From Mucidula mucida (Eukaryota > Basidiomycota > Agaricomycetes > Agaricales > Physalacriaceae), in the NCBI GenBank assembly GCA_015501055.1, contig JADNYV010000089.1, positions 80,330 to 144,329 on the forward strand: a stretch of DNA of 64,000 nucleotides, read 5' to 3'. Shown piece by piece: positions 1 through 11,579 of the stretch (position 1 is its first letter; every line of letters begins with the position of its first letter). The notes below the pieces were generated by a model. It was not told the origin of the DNA, did no database searches, and saw only the letters and a list, made by a program, of their open reading frames with translations. Position numbers and translations under genes: made by a program.

Positions 1-477
1 ACCACCATGTCCCGCACTCTGAGTGGGCTCGCCTTGCGCAGCCACAAAGTCTTTGTCTACCTACCGCCGCCGCCGTGGGTCGTCATCCTCGTCGTCTCCG
101 CTTGGATTCACATGTCAATCTTGGAGCGCCCATTATGGACCAAGTACTGGTTGACTACGCGCCGCTCGATATTGTTGGTGTTCCCGCTCTATGAAAGATA
201 CACCCAGTTCAATCTGATGCGGTTACAGTATGGCTTAGATATCCGCCTTTGTAGAGTATGAGCACCGAGATTAACGGGACTAGCGCGCTTTTTCATGGGT
301 ATTTCAACATGTTTCCAAGATGGGTGTTCGCCCCTGCTGGAGATGACGATTGACGAAGGTAGAATGATTCCCAGAGATCGGTACATTGTCTGCTTCCATG
401 CTGGGCTTTTGACTCACGGTTGTATAAGAGGACTCCCTCATTCTGCGCAGCGGTGGCTGTTTCCAGCTTGTCCGCTT
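1..477 (+). pseudogene. Gene X copy i, left part (degenerate membrane-protein gene)
   Basis: This segment resembles other copies of gene X in the window. The end of one exon and the intron start near 300 match the exon-intron junction near 7420. An intron-like stretch near 400-430, with a CTCAC branch-like motif, is followed by GACTCCCTCATTCT, which recurs at 7681. A hydrophobic stretch (VVILVVSAWIHMSI) matches VILVVLHLDL at about 6.0 kb. The copy is cut at 477 by copia-1 and resumes at 5829. No frame is open across the region, so it is probably a pseudogene. The function of X is unknown. Confidence 0.45.
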
Positions 478-728
478 TGTTGGATCTCAAGAGGACTCGG
501 ACGACGAGGAGGAGAATGCACACAGTATATAGTCCAAATGTATGTAGTTTATATACTGTAAATATGAGGTGTATTAAAAGGGGAATATGGGGATCTAAGT
601 AAGTAAATGAGTCAGTACGAGATGTCGGTGCAAACGGTAGCGGGTCGGTAGATACGGGAGCGGTTCGGTAAGTAAAGGAGCGGGTCCGTTGAGTAAGGAA
701 TAGCAAGTAGTCGGGCTTGTTATCAACA
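478..728 (-). repeat. Copia-1 3' LTR
   Basis: This is a direct repeat of 5578-5828 with two mismatches near its inner end. It begins TG and ends CA. On the minus strand it is preceded by a polypurine tract, CTTGAGGGGGAG. Confidence 0.95.
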
Positions 729-740
729 CTCCCCCTCAAG
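729..740 (-). promoter_or_regulatory. Copia-1 polypurine tract
   Basis: On the minus strand this reads CTTGAGGGGGAG and directly abuts the 3' LTR. It is the expected primer site for plus-strand DNA synthesis. The identical 12-mer lies at the same place in copia-2. Confidence 0.8.
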
Positions 741-742
741 CC

Positions 743-3700
743 GGAACGGCTGCGAGCAAAGTGTTTTGCCTTCGCGCTGGGAAGGGCTTTGGTGAGCGTG
801 TCCGCGAGCATGTCGTCCGTGGGACAGTAGACAAGCTGGATGTCTCCGTTTGCAATCGCGTACCGTATGAAGTGGTACCGGATGTTGATGTGCTTTGTGC
901 GGGCGTGAAATTGACCAAGTTCAGCGTGAGCAAGAGCGAGTGCTGACTGGTTGTTGTCATGGATGATGATGGCATCGTTAAGCGGTGTGAAAAGTTCAGA
1001 GATGAATTGACGCGTCCATAAGGCTTCCTTGCCTGTGTATGTCAACGCGATGTACTCCGCCTTGGTGGTGGAGAGTGCGACGATATCCTGCTGTTTAGAC
1101 GACCACGAAACAGCTCCTCCGTCGATGAGAAACGCGTACCCAGAAATCGCCTTGCGATTCTCAATAGACATCCCATCTGCATCAGCAAATCCTTCCAATC
1201 CTCTGCCTGATCCTTCTCCTCCAAAGGTGAGTCTCCAGCTGCGAGTACCCTTGAGATATTGTAGTGCATGTTTCGCTGCGTGCCAGTGTACGAGTCCGGG
1301 GTTGTCATTAAATCGGGAGAGGATGGTGGCCGCGTAAGCCAAGTGGGACGCGTGCCAGTTGTGATCCAGATCAGTGATCCGACCACTCCTCTGTACGGAT
1401 GTCGCTGTATCTCAGCGATCTCGAGCGCGTCAGTAGGACATTGGTCGCGTGAAAGTTGGACATTCGGGTCCATAGGTATGGCAGGCGGTTTGCAGTCTTC
1501 CATGTTGAATCGCTGCAGGACGGAATCAATGTACGACGTCTGATTGATGGAAATGGTTCTGGCCGCTCTGTCGCGTATGATCTCCATACCCAGGAGCCAG
1601 CTGATAGGCCCCAACATTGTAATTTTGAACAGCTGCCCGATGTGATCCTGGATTTCTGTGATGAGTGAAGGTGAACTGCCCGTAATGGTACAGTCATCGA
1701 CGTGAATCGCGAGAATGATGATGTCCGCACCGGTAACGAGTCTGAATACCGCGTGATCCTTTTCGAGTGCGGCAAATCCGAGTGTGGCGAGAGCGGCAGT
1801 GAGCTTCTCATACCACTTGCGAGAGCTTTGCTTGAGCCCGTAAATCGTCTTACGTAGACGAAGAACATATTGACGTCAATCCGCGAATTCAAAGTCCGGA
1901 GGCTGTTCCATATACAGCTCTTCTTCATCGTCAAATTCTCCGTTTAAGAATGCGCCGTAAAAGTCGAAGACATTGATGTCCCAATCATTACGTGCTGCGA
2001 TGGCGAGAATGATGCGGAGTGATGCGAGTTTGGCGACTGGAGCAAAAGTGACAAAGTAATCCACTCCCTCGACTTGTGTAAATCCTTGCGCGACAAGTCG
2101 CACCTTGTACTTGTCGATAACGCCGCCGGCTTTCTTCTTGATCCTGAGGACCCACTTGGATCCGATAATGTTCCGATCCGTCGGGCGAGGCACAATTTCC
2201 CATGTGCCCGCTTGCGTAAGCGTTCGGATTTCTTCCTCAATTGCTTTTCTCCACGATGGCCAGTCTGCACGTCGTTTCTCTTCCTCGAATACAGGCTCAA
2301 TAGCCTCGGACTCTGCTATGGCAGCAGCCATGGCCATCTCCAACTGTTCTTCTGGCATTTCCACGTAGCCGGCCTCGGGCAACGCTGCAGACGAGTCTCG
2401 CAACGGTTTGGACGACTCGGCCATTTCTTGGGCCTTTTGTGATGGTTTCCGGGCGCGTTTGCCTTCGCGTATATTCGCTGGGTCGAGTCCTTTGCGCTGA
2501 AGCAAGCCGCCAAGGAAGTCAGGGAGTTGGGACGCGTCGGGTGGGGTTGTGGACTGGGATGGAGACGATGTTGGACTTGGTGTTGTTGTGGACAATACGG
2601 CTGGTTGTGGAGCAGGCGCTGACGATGCTGGGGGCGTAGTAGGTGTGTTTTTCGCATTTTCAGCACTGGTTGTTTGCTGAATGCCATTTCTTCCTTCCTC
2701 CCCCTCATTCAGCATACTCTCTTGTACTCTTGTGTCCTCTCTTTCGTCAAATTTTACGCTTCTTTCAACTCCAATTGTTCGGTTATCCTCCCAATAAATC
2801 CGATGTCCGCTGGTCTCGCTGTCAAAACCGAGCCAGCGACCAACGCAAGCACGTCCGTCAAGCTTGGATCCTTTCGCGTTGTGGACCCAGACCTTGCACC
2901 CAAATTTGTGCAGGTCGCGAAGATTTGGCTTTTCACCATGGAGCATCTCGTACGGTGTCTTGCCGTCGAGTGCACGTGTCGATGTCCGGTTCTTCAACCA
3001 GACAGCGTGCTTCAACGCTTCGCCCCATAGATTCTTGGGTAGTCCGGATGCGTGGAGCATAGCGCGGACCTTTTCGAGGAATGTCCGGTTCAGTCGCTCT
3101 GCGATGCCGTTGTGCTCGGGTGTGTCGTGGACCGTGGTAGTGCGCTTGGTTCCTTGTGCAGCGAGATGAGCTTTGAACTCGTCGCTGCTGTATTCTCCGC
3201 CCTTGTCGGTGTGTAATTCCTTGATTTTTGCTGAATGCTGCGTGCTGAGCCATGCCTCGTATTGCTGGTAGGTTTCGAAGGTTTCGCTCTTCTGGCGTAT
3301 AAGGAATATGGCGGAGTAGCGCGTGTGGTCGTCCGTATACGACACATAGTACTCCTTATGTTGAGGAGTGCGAATGGGAGAGGGACCCCAGAGGTCAGAA
3401 TGAATGATTTCTCCCAGTTCCTTCGCACGAGCGCGTTCGCTGACCTTGCCGACAGGTTTTCGAGTCTTCTTTCCGTACTCACACGAGTCACAGGATTTCG
3501 GTGGCGGTTTTGATTCGTCAAGAATAATTCCTTCAACAATGTGGTTCTTCACGAGACGCTTCGCTGCGTCGGGCGCAATATGGCCCATCATCTGGTGAAG
3601 GTCGTCGAGTGATACGGTGATGGGAGTGTCGTGGGCAGCGTTTGCGCGAGGTACGTCTGTTTCAACGCGATAAAGTCCTCCTTTAACAGGTACCTTTCCT

Positions 3701-4585
3701 AGAAGCTTGTCCTTGGGACCATAAATGCGGCATTCGGAGCCGCAAAACAACATGCCATATCCGGCGGCAGTAATCTTCGATACGGACAGCAATGATACGC
3801 CCAACTGCGGCGCATACAGGACATCGCGGACTAGGAACCGTATCCTCTCGCCGGCTTTTCCAGGAATGTAGACGTGCATGTCTCCTTTTCCGATTGCCTG
3901 GAACTTCCCTTTGTCGGCTGCCGTGATGGATTTGGGTTGATAGACGTATAATTGAAGAGGCGATGGCGGTAGGGGGTCATGTGGCGAGACGCGCCTGAGT
4001 CGTAGATGTCGACCTGTGGATGTTGGGGAGCGTGGCGGCGGCGGCGAGAAATACCGTATCAAAGGTACGTGTGTAGGCCTCTTCTCCTTCATCTCTGATG
4101 ACTTCTTCTAGGTCGTTTTCTGTATCAGACCAATCCTCGAGGTCTGGGATATCTTCGCCGGGATCAAAATCACTGAAATTTCCAGTATCTTCTTCCTCCA
4201 CCATGGAATACTCCCCCTCATCAGAGTAATCTGATGTACTTGCTACGCTCAACAGCGTGGGGAGGTCGTCGTCGTTCTCTGACTCTGAGTCAGACGTCTC
4301 GAGGAGTGGCGGCATGGAGTCGTAGTCTGACTCTGAGTTGGTCTTGTTGGGAATGGAAGTGGATAGTGCTGCTTCCGCAGCCTCGAGTGCGCTCTCCGGC
4401 ACCTCCGCATACGGCTGGGCTACCTCGTCGTTGAGGTATAGACCCGCCAATCCTTCCAACCTCTCTTCTCCCTCGTCGCGCGGATATTCAGACCACGGCT
4501 CATCGTAGCCGCCGAGGTTCATTTCTGTAAGGTTGCGCCAATCCTGTTGGAGTCTCCTGACTCTGAGCCTGCGTGCGCGTACCAC
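743..4585 (-). pseudogene. Copia-1 pol remnant: protease, integrase, RT, RNase H
   Basis: The pol region lies in several frames. A protease active site DSGASRHMTPYRH is encoded near 3980, in a different frame from both flanking open stretches. Integrase (frame 4092-1876) has the metal-binding and catalytic core motifs HSDLWGP, HTDKGGEY and NGIAERLNRT, and that frame runs into RT (RLVAQGFTQVEGVDY) before a TGA at 1876. RT resumes with IYGLKQ and the catalytic pair HVDDC. A 1-bp loss near 1349 shifts the frame again before RNase H (ADADGMS, STTKAEY, ADTLTKAL). The last frame has no stop in the element; it runs through the 3' LTR and ends at 293 in flanking DNA. At least four breaks mean it cannot make Pol as it stands. 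Confidence 0.85.
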
Positions 4586-5487
4586 ACGCCGTCATCGTTG
4601 TCGTCGGCCTTATTCGCCGACGCCCGTCCCTTGCCCTTTCCTCTTGGGCCTTGTCCTTCCTTCCCGCCTCCTTTTGCCCAACACTCTGCCTTAATGTGTC
4701 CCTTCTTGTGGCAGTTGTAGCACTCGACCGTGCTGCTGCGTCTGCTGCCCTGGGATCGTCTGCCGCGTCCTGAGGAGCCGCCATTCGCGTTGAACGCGGC
4801 CTCCTTCTCTTCCTTGACGCGAGTCTTGATTCGCCGGCGATCAGCTTCGTCGCTGATGCCGCGTACGTATACGTCGGGTGTGATGGTCTGGCTGAGCAGT
4901 GCTGATGTCGCTGTCAGCGCTGCGAGGTAGGGGTTGTACGATGCGGGGAGGGAACCGAGCAGGATGGCAATGAAATTGTCGTCGCCGGGGTCTGCGCTCA
5001 TTGCGGTAAGCTCTTCGCGTAGAGCTTCGAGTTTTGAAAGGTGAGCCTTAACGTTGCCGTTCTCGGGGCACCTCTCTTCCTGGAGCTTCCTCCTGAGGTC
5101 GACAGTCATCATCTTCGACCTCTTCTCAAACTCCTCCTTTACCTTCTTCCACATCTTCCCTGCTGACGACTCCCCCTTTACTTTTAGGAACAACGAGTTG
5201 GGAATCGTCGAAGCCAGAGCTTGCTTCACGATGGCCTCGTTTGCTTTCCAGAGCCGAACGACGCCTGGATGGCGATTGATGGAGTCGGTCTCCTCCTTGG
5301 TGGGATTGGCGGGATCGGCGGGGACTGGAACAGACGGTGGTGCGGCCGTCTCTACGAGGTAGTCGTCGAGTTGTGCTGCTTCGGCGGCGAACACAAAACG
5401 GTCGCGGTAGAACGTCCAATTCGTCCCGTCCGCTTTGCACTGCGGGACGCGGGCGAAGAACTCGATGAGTTTTGTGCTGGTGGACAT
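4519..5487 (-). CDS. Copia-1 Gag-like protein with zinc knuckle
   Basis: This 322-residue open frame starts just inside the 5' LTR. It has the helical copia-type capsid layout (TNWTFYRDRF, then KMWKKVKEEFEKRS, then a LLGSLP motif around residue 175) and ends with a basic linker and a CX2CX4HX4C knuckle, CYNCHKKGHIKAEC, near residue 257. It packages the element RNA in virus-like particles. The frame ends shortly after the knuckle, where a frameshift separates it from an acidic linker (4585-3977) and pol. The Gag domain itself looks intact. Confidence 0.8.
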   Translation of the reverse strand: MSTSTKLIEFFARVPQCKADGTNWTFYRDRFVFAAEAAQLDDYLVETAAPPSVPVPADPANPTKEETDSINRHPGVVRLWKANEAIVKQALASTIPNSLFLKVKGESSAGKMWKKVKEEFEKRSKMMTVDLRRKLQEERCPENGNVKAHLSKLEALREELTAMSADPGDDNFIAILLGSLPASYNPYLAALTATSALLSQTITPDVYVRGISDEADRRRIKTRVKEEKEAAFNANGGSSGRGRRSQGSRRSSTVECYNCHKKGHIKAECWAKGGGKEGQGPRGKGKGRASANKADDNDDGVWYAHAGSESGDSNRIGATLQK

Positions 5488-5564
5488 GGCGGGATGCGAC
5501 GCGAAGAGGTACGTGGATCAATATGCAAGCAAGTGGATTTCTGATGGATAAATTAGGCACGGGC

Positions 5565-5577
5565 GGGGCCCATAACC
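5565..5577 (-). promoter_or_regulatory. Copia-1 primer-binding site
   Basis: Immediately inside the 5' LTR, the minus strand reads GGTTATGGGCCCC. This resembles the primer site of Drosophila copia, which pairs with the anticodon arm of a cleaved initiator-methionine tRNA, not with a tRNA 3' end. The same 13 bases occupy the same place in copia-2. The tRNA match is from memory of the family and was not computed. Confidence 0.6.
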
Positions 5578-5828
5578 TGTTGGATCTCAAGAGGACTCGG
5601 ACGACGAGGAGGAGAATGCACACAGTATATAGTCCAAATGTATGTAGTTTATATACTGTAAATATGAGGTGTATTAAAAGGGGAATATGGGGATCTAAGT
5701 AAGTAAATGAGTCAGTACGAGATGTCGGTGCAAACGGTAGCGGGTCGGTAGATACGGGAGCGGTTCGGTAAGTAAAGGAGCGGGTCCGTTGAGTAAGGAA
5801 TAGCGAGTAGTCCGGCTTGTTATCAACA
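5578..5828 (-). repeat. Copia-1 5' LTR
   Basis: This is a 251-bp direct repeat of 478-728. It starts TGTTGG, ends CAACA and is followed by the target duplication CGCTT. It contains AT-rich stretches that could hold the promoter. Confidence 0.95.
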
Positions 5829-6530
5829 CGCTTTTTCTCCATCGTTCACTGCCCTCTTCATTGCGGTCATATATTGCCTGGTTGTCCACTCTTCTTTGAT
5901 TTCGATTTTCAATTTCAAGAGTACGCGAGATAGTGCTGAATGGACAAGGCCCATTGCTGCCGGATTGGACGGGATGTCAACGAGATGGACGGTTGCCTTC
6001 TCCGTCATTCTTGTTGTCCTCCACTTGGATTTGTGTTTCAGTTTCGGTCCACCCATCATGGAGCATCGGTGGCTCGTCATCCAGCGCATCCTCACCTGCC
6101 ACCGTATCGACATTGGCCTTGCCTTCATCGTGAAAACCACCCGGACACCCGAAGCCGCACTTAGATGTAGCTCGACCAAAAGGGCTCTCAGTGTGGGGGT
6201 GATTGTCTAGGGGGGGTGGACGCGACTTGTGTAGAATCCGCATTGTCTTGGACTGGAGAGTGACAGGTGTCCCGACAGGGATATCGACGGGTCACATGTG
6301 CTGGTTCTCGCATCTACTTGCTCCCTCCATTGAAGTTTCAGAATTTACTAAGGCTATATCGGCGACCTCGAGCAGATAATATCAGGCAGAAATTGTTGCT
6401 TTTCTGGTAGCACAACCATTGCGGCGCTCATGGATGACCGTAGCGGATACGGAGGTAGATAAATTCGACTTGCAAGATAGCGCGTCCTCTATCTACATGC
6501 ACCCTCCGGTCACGTTGTGATTCTCCGCGG
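5829..6530 (+). pseudogene. Gene X copy i, right part
   Basis: This continues the X copy split by copia-1. A hydrophobic stretch (SFTALFIAVIYCLVV) matches GVISVACSYTA at about 7.78 kb and VITLVCSYTA at about 14.7 kb. A second (VAFSVILVVLHLDLCF) matches about 8.4 kb. Near 6425-6480 lies the module encoding DDRSGYGG, which recurs near 8585, 15370 and 20775. The frame is not continuous. It is a relic of a multi-pass membrane protein of unknown function. Confidence 0.45.
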
Positions 6531-7139
6531 AGGACAAGAAAAACTATCTGACGAGGATCCGTTCCAGCAGTTTGGAATTTCCCGACCCCGCCGCCCGCAT
6601 GAGGCCGTCTCTAACCTCACGTCGAGCTTTGTTGATGTTATGTCCGCCCTCTTAAGAGTCCCTAAACAGCCGATGTTGATCCCGCCCCATCGGCGCTGTT
6701 GGCGCGCAGGAATGGCTGCACGGTACCAGTAAAGCTATACGGACTCGAACGGGACGCGTCGACCAATAATCAGTGATGCATGATCTCGGCTCGCAAGCAC
6801 GTGTGGATATGTATACCTATACATTCGTAAGCGACCACCAAGAAATGAACGCCACATTGTACGTGGCTAGTCCACTTTTGGACACACGATTTTTCGTTCG
6901 TGAGTCTGCCACATTATGACTCCTCAATGGGAGAAATTGCTTACAAGTATACCGTTGATAGAAAGGTCTGGACGCGAGCTCACACAGTGACACTACGGCC
7001 TCACAAGGTCGGTTGACCTAATTGGATAATGGAATATGTGAGATCAATGTCGAGTGAAACTCGCAATGGGCAACCTATGTCTAGTGAAGACTTTCAAGCG
7101 CGACGAGCAGGTCAGAAAGCGTGTCACGTTAATCCAGTC
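6531..7139. other. Stretch without recognisable genes
   Basis: No coherent exon series, motif or repeat was recognised. Only short frames with no conserved features are present. Confidence 0.4.
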
Positions 7140-7990
7140 ACTCCATATCATAATCACGTTACAGGTTTCCTTCCTGCCACCAATTGCTATGGTGCCACCC
7201 ATTCTCTTTAGCGCTTCCGGCCTGGGCTCTTCTACACGTTCCTCGGGAACGGAACTCGTATCGACTTAGCATCGACGCCAGGTCGGCGGTACGAAGGCCG
7301 TGCAGATATCAGCCTTATACTATGATTACCATTGGAAAGCAGTTATTCGACGGATTGCTTGTCCGACGAGGACTCATTAGCAGACTCGTCGGCGGCTCCA
7401 ATAAGCGCGCCGAGTTTTTGGGTATGTTCACATGTTTTTCAAAAGACTTACTCTGAACAGGACCTACTTTGACTAGCATCCTGGCATCCAAATTCGCCCT
7501 CGGCTTTCCGGAAATCGCATGAGGCTTCCTTTTGTATTTCTGGATATATTTGCGTTGCGGAAATGGACGTTAGCATTCCTGCAGATGTTGATTGACGATG
7601 GGAGGAGAAATCGTGGATCAGAATGGTTTGGTACGTCGTCTGCTTTCACGCTGGCTTTTGAACTCACGGTTATATAACAGGACTCCCTCATTCTCGCCAA
7701 TATTTACGCGGTGGCAGCAGCTGATCGTCAGGTCGTCTCCGTCTTTTCCATTGTTCAAAGCCCTCTTCATCGGTGTCATATCCGTCGCATGTTCGTACAC
7801 CGCTCGTCTCAATTCAAGAACTATCCGAGATAGTACTGAATGCACCAGCTCCGACACCATACCAATACCGTTAGGTCTCACAGGTTGTCGACGAGATGGA
7901 CGTCAGCCTTCCTGCAGATATTAGAGTATGAGTATGAGTATGAGTTGGGGCTAACACTCCTGTCACATTTATAGTTTCAGTCGTGCTTCC
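7140..7990 (+). pseudogene. Gene X copy ii (degenerate)
   Basis: This copy aligns by eye with 13.79-14.5 kb and 19.34-20.0 kb. It has the exon starting after a CAG with GTTTCCTTCCTGCC, the downstream GGAAAG...CGACGGATT segment, an intron with GTATGT donor at about 7421 and CTGAAC...CAG acceptor, and a second intron (GTACGT...AACAG) at about 7631-7679. The next exon encodes GVISVACSYTA, a probable membrane segment. Stops and frame changes interrupt the exons, so it is likely a pseudogene. Confidence 0.45.
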
Positions 7991-8059
7991 GCGCTCGCGT
8001 GTCCCGGCCACACGCTCGCGGTCACCACCACAGTGTCACATTTGAGTTGATGAAGGGGG

Positions 8060-8960
8060 GAAATCGTACATGAGATAGCGCCCAGAACTTGGTACGTCGT
8101 CTGCTTTCAGTCTGCGTCCTTAAGATTAAGGATTATATAGCAGAACTTGCTCGCTCCCGCCAAAATACTGCGCAGCAGAGGCGATTGGCCACCAGCATGT
8201 CCGCCTCTTTTCCATCGTTCTCTCCATGTACATCATCCTCGTTCCTGGCAACGTATCGTCGCATATCCCAATCCCTGTACTCGAGAATCAGAGTAGAGAC
8301 ATCCGTGTCATGCACGAACTCTTCAAGAATCTGCCGCGTCTCATGCAACGGCAAACTCTTCATTCCCTCTAGCGCCGCCGCCGCCTAACTTGACAGAAGG
8401 CTTGTCATCCTGTCCTTCACTTGGATTCGCGTGTCAATTTCGGTCCAGTCATCTTTAGCAACGGCGGCTCAGCATGCGGCCCAGACATCGGCTTCCGTGT
8501 TTATGAAGGCGAGCGGTGACCGCGCGACGATGGCTCGGGCGCGGCTGTGGGATGGCAGCGGCGGAGGGGTAATTGAAGGGGTCATGCATGACCGTAGCAG
8601 ATATGGAGGTAGAGAATTTTGTCTTACAAGACAGCGGGTCCGTCTATCCGCATCCACCACCTCACGCCAATCATCCAACCCTCCGTGTTCGTCGTTCCAA
8701 AATCCGGATACTACTTGCGCGTTTGGATACGATGTCACTGTCGCCTAAACCTATATCATACAATCATCGTCTGTTTTGTCCATTGTCACGCCAGCGATGT
8801 TAATGGATACAACCCAGACGATTTGGTAGATACATGTATGTTCTCTCCTTGTAAGTCTGCCCTTGCGATGTTGTGTGCTAGAGTACCTCCTCTTCAGTAT
8901 CACGTCCACGGGGGTTGGTGATCGTGGCGTTCGGTACTTCATTTTACAAACCTCTTTACA
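8060..8960 (+). pseudogene. Gene X copy iii (degenerate)
   Basis: The segment repeats the X signature: a GTACGTCGTCTGC donor at about 8092, a TATATAGCAG acceptor, the VILSFTWIRVSISVQSS segment at about 8.41 kb and the DDRSGYGGREFVLQDS module at about 8.59 kb. The part after 8700 has no recognised relative. There are no convincing start and stop signals, and it is probably decayed. Confidence 0.4.
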
Positions 8961-9662
8961 GGTACCGTTGAGTTGACGGATGATTGAAACTGTTGCTGTT
9001 TGTCCTGGAGACTATGAGCGCCTATTTAGTGTTGATCTCAACTGTCGGAATGTATGAGGCGAATTATCGATCAAGAGCGGAAGAAGATCCACCTCAACCA
9101 GTCTCTTTCCTCGAAGAGGAGGTAATATCGCCCAGGACAACAGAGGCCCAAGCATATTCTGTGTCGACCGGAGTGACTGGATAAGAGCCATCGAGCAATC
9201 GTACCTCCAGCAGCTATAATGAATCTTTGGACCATCATGAGGACGATCCTACCAATTGCGAATCAATCCTCTTACTACTGCTACTCGTGACCGATGAATC
9301 GCTCAGCCTCCTGCCGTGCGCGCCGCTCGCGCTCTACATCTGTGTGGTTTCGCTGCATCGGTGTAGCGGGTTACTCTAAATGGGTGTTCCGATTAGCATA
9401 ATAGCTTGCTAGTCCCAGCCCAGCCGTGCCACAACGACGGGGCAGTTGATGAGATGCCGGCGCTGAGAGTACTGGCGGTCGTTAAACTGTCGAGAGGCGC
9501 GGCGGAATGCCCACATCTTTTGCCTCAGTTCAGCATAACGATAGCGCGGACCCTCTTAGTCCGTTCGATGACTAGTTTCGCGGCAGCCGCCATGGGTTTT
9601 ATTGTCCGATCTAGAGCATCCGTGCGTTGGCGGTGCATCAGGTGGTGATATCAGCGGAGACT
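8961..9662. other. Stretch without recognisable genes, outside the inverted repeat
   Basis: Nothing conserved was recognised here. The segment ends where the left inverted-repeat arm begins. Confidence 0.4.
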
Positions 9663-10384
9663 GTTGAAGATTTGTGCGCGCTCAAGGCCCTGGCGTTTGT
9701 GAAGGGCGTGAAGTTCCAGGATCTTTTGATGCAGTCCAGCATAAAGGCAGTGAATAGAAACAAGAGCTTACCGCATCGCAAACATGGCCTCCGACGGCTT
9801 AGGTGTCGCCGGTCAACAATTGACTTCAGCCACCGTAGTCTCATTGTTGGATAACATATTGTATTACATAACGAAAGGCGGGTGGAGCGGCGGGTGCACG
9901 AAGGATATATGCGACGTAGACGACTTAACGCGTCCGTTACATGACGGCACTACTGGGGACATAAGACAACAGAGAAAGAGGCGCGACCGCGTAAGACTGA
10001 CCTGTATTCTCGGTAATCACCCAACCAAACGGTTCCTCATTTGCGAGCGAAAGCTTCACTTATTCCGATAAGCCCGTCCTCACGAAAAACGGCAACCGTT
10101 GGACGGTAGACATGATACTGCGAGAGGAATTCCGCGTGCCGTATAAAAACCGTAGGTCGCGATGGCCATGGGATACAGAGGGAAACGTTGGCGGTGTCTA
10201 TGCCTCTTCGGCTGACCGCCTGTTGATGGGGAGAACCAGTGCGAACGAAACTGGTCCCAAGGTCAGTTTTAGATGCAAAGGTAGAGCACAATACGAACCG
10301 TTGGCTCAGAGCAGCACCAGCATTGCTGCGTCGATCAACTTTCCCGCCATGCCCGACCTTTTAAAAACGGCTGTCAGATTTCCG

Positions 10385-10912
10385 AGCAAAATCAAGGAGA
10401 GACCAGAATAATAAAATCAGAGTAAACAGGAAATTGGTCTCATGCGCAGTGCGTCGAAGTGAGCTGAGTTATAGGTTTCATCACGGGAAGGTAGAAGACA
10501 ACAACAGGACGAGGCCGAGAAACTCACTTTTATACTCTGCACCATGGTGCGAAGGGAGTATCAGTGATAGCCCTTCGAAAAGGAACGCGGGGCCGCCATG
10601 TATGATATGGGACAGATAAGCTATAACTGATATCAGATACGAAAGAAAGTTAGAAAGATGTGCGACTTAGACGCCATAGCCACAACCCCATCAATTAAGT
10701 ATCTTGCCTCGTTCCCGTATCGAAAACGTAGACTGAGCCCACAAAGATAGCAATTTGCAGCGCGACGGGGGAGTAAGAGTACTGCGTAGACAGCAAATGG
10801 TCGGGGCGGTCGGGAGTAGAAATCCATGTGTTGACCCGAATTTTGTAGTCTTTACGGACGAAGGGTACCATATCATCCATGATAGGTGTACGCTCAAGAG
10901 CCGTCGAGACAT
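10385..10912 (-). CDS. Gene Y, distal copy (small membrane protein, uncertain)
   Basis: The minus strand has an exon encoding DYKIRVNTWISTPDRP and a hydrophobic stretch LQIAIFVGSVYVF. A clean 64-nt intron follows at 10527-10464 (donor GTGAGT, acceptor ACTCAG), then an exon with frame SLRRTAHETNFLFTLILLFW, a likely membrane helix. The same arrangement occurs at 11580-11920, with the intron at the same place and also 64 nt. In this copy the two exons do not join in the helix-encoding frame, because a TAA lies just before the donor. It may be a pseudogene. The function is unknown. Confidence 0.35.
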
Positions 10913-11579
10913 CCAGCGAAACTTTGAGGCTTCATAGTATTAGATAAGGCCGAATGTGTACGCATAGCAACGTACAGAAACAAAGCATCTATCCGTGGTG
11001 GCCTCAGGATATACAGCGTCGAGCACTATCAGCGTCGGCCCACTCCAGAATCGGCATCGCTGACTATTGCAATATTCGACTGAAGGCCTCGATTCTGGCA
11101 TTACTGGTCGTCTCACGCTTCCGCCTCACGATTCCTGGAAGTGTTATTAGATGTCGCGAGAACGAATCGGCGTGACCTTTCCGGCGAAGCTTGGGGTCAT
11201 GATAGAGTTAATCGAGGCAGGATAGGAGCCTCCGCAGATATAGCGTGGTCCTAGACGAGCACCGTCAAGGTCATATAAGCTCCTGCCTGACACGTCAACT
11301 ACAAATAGAACCAGACGGTAAGTACACGTACGATGGGAAAACGTTTTTCACACATTGGAATCCGCGCTTGCATCTCCCACAATCCAAAGTGTCTTGCGGT
11401 ATATAGCTGCGATTCACGGATTACTGAAAGAAACATTAGATAGGCAACCATATACACTGGGCGCACGCACCATCGGAAGAAGCGTCTCTATGCCGCGAAT
11501 CAGACACACTACGAACCTTAGGCTCAGTGCAGCACCAGCATTCCTGTATCAATCGACTTTCCCGTCCTGCCCGACCTTT

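Larger units (their letters stand above)
478..5828 (-). mobile_element. Copia-1, Ty1/copia LTR retrotransposon (defective)
   Basis: The element has 251-bp LTRs at both ends, starting TGTTGG and ending CAACA, and is flanked by a perfect 5-bp target duplication CGCTT (473-477 and 5829-5833). Read on the minus strand, the order is gag with a CCHC knuckle, protease, integrase, reverse transcriptase and RNase H, which is the copia order. The two LTRs differ at only two positions that I can see, so insertion was recent. The coding region is nevertheless split by several frameshifts. It landed in a copy of gene X. Confidence 0.95.
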
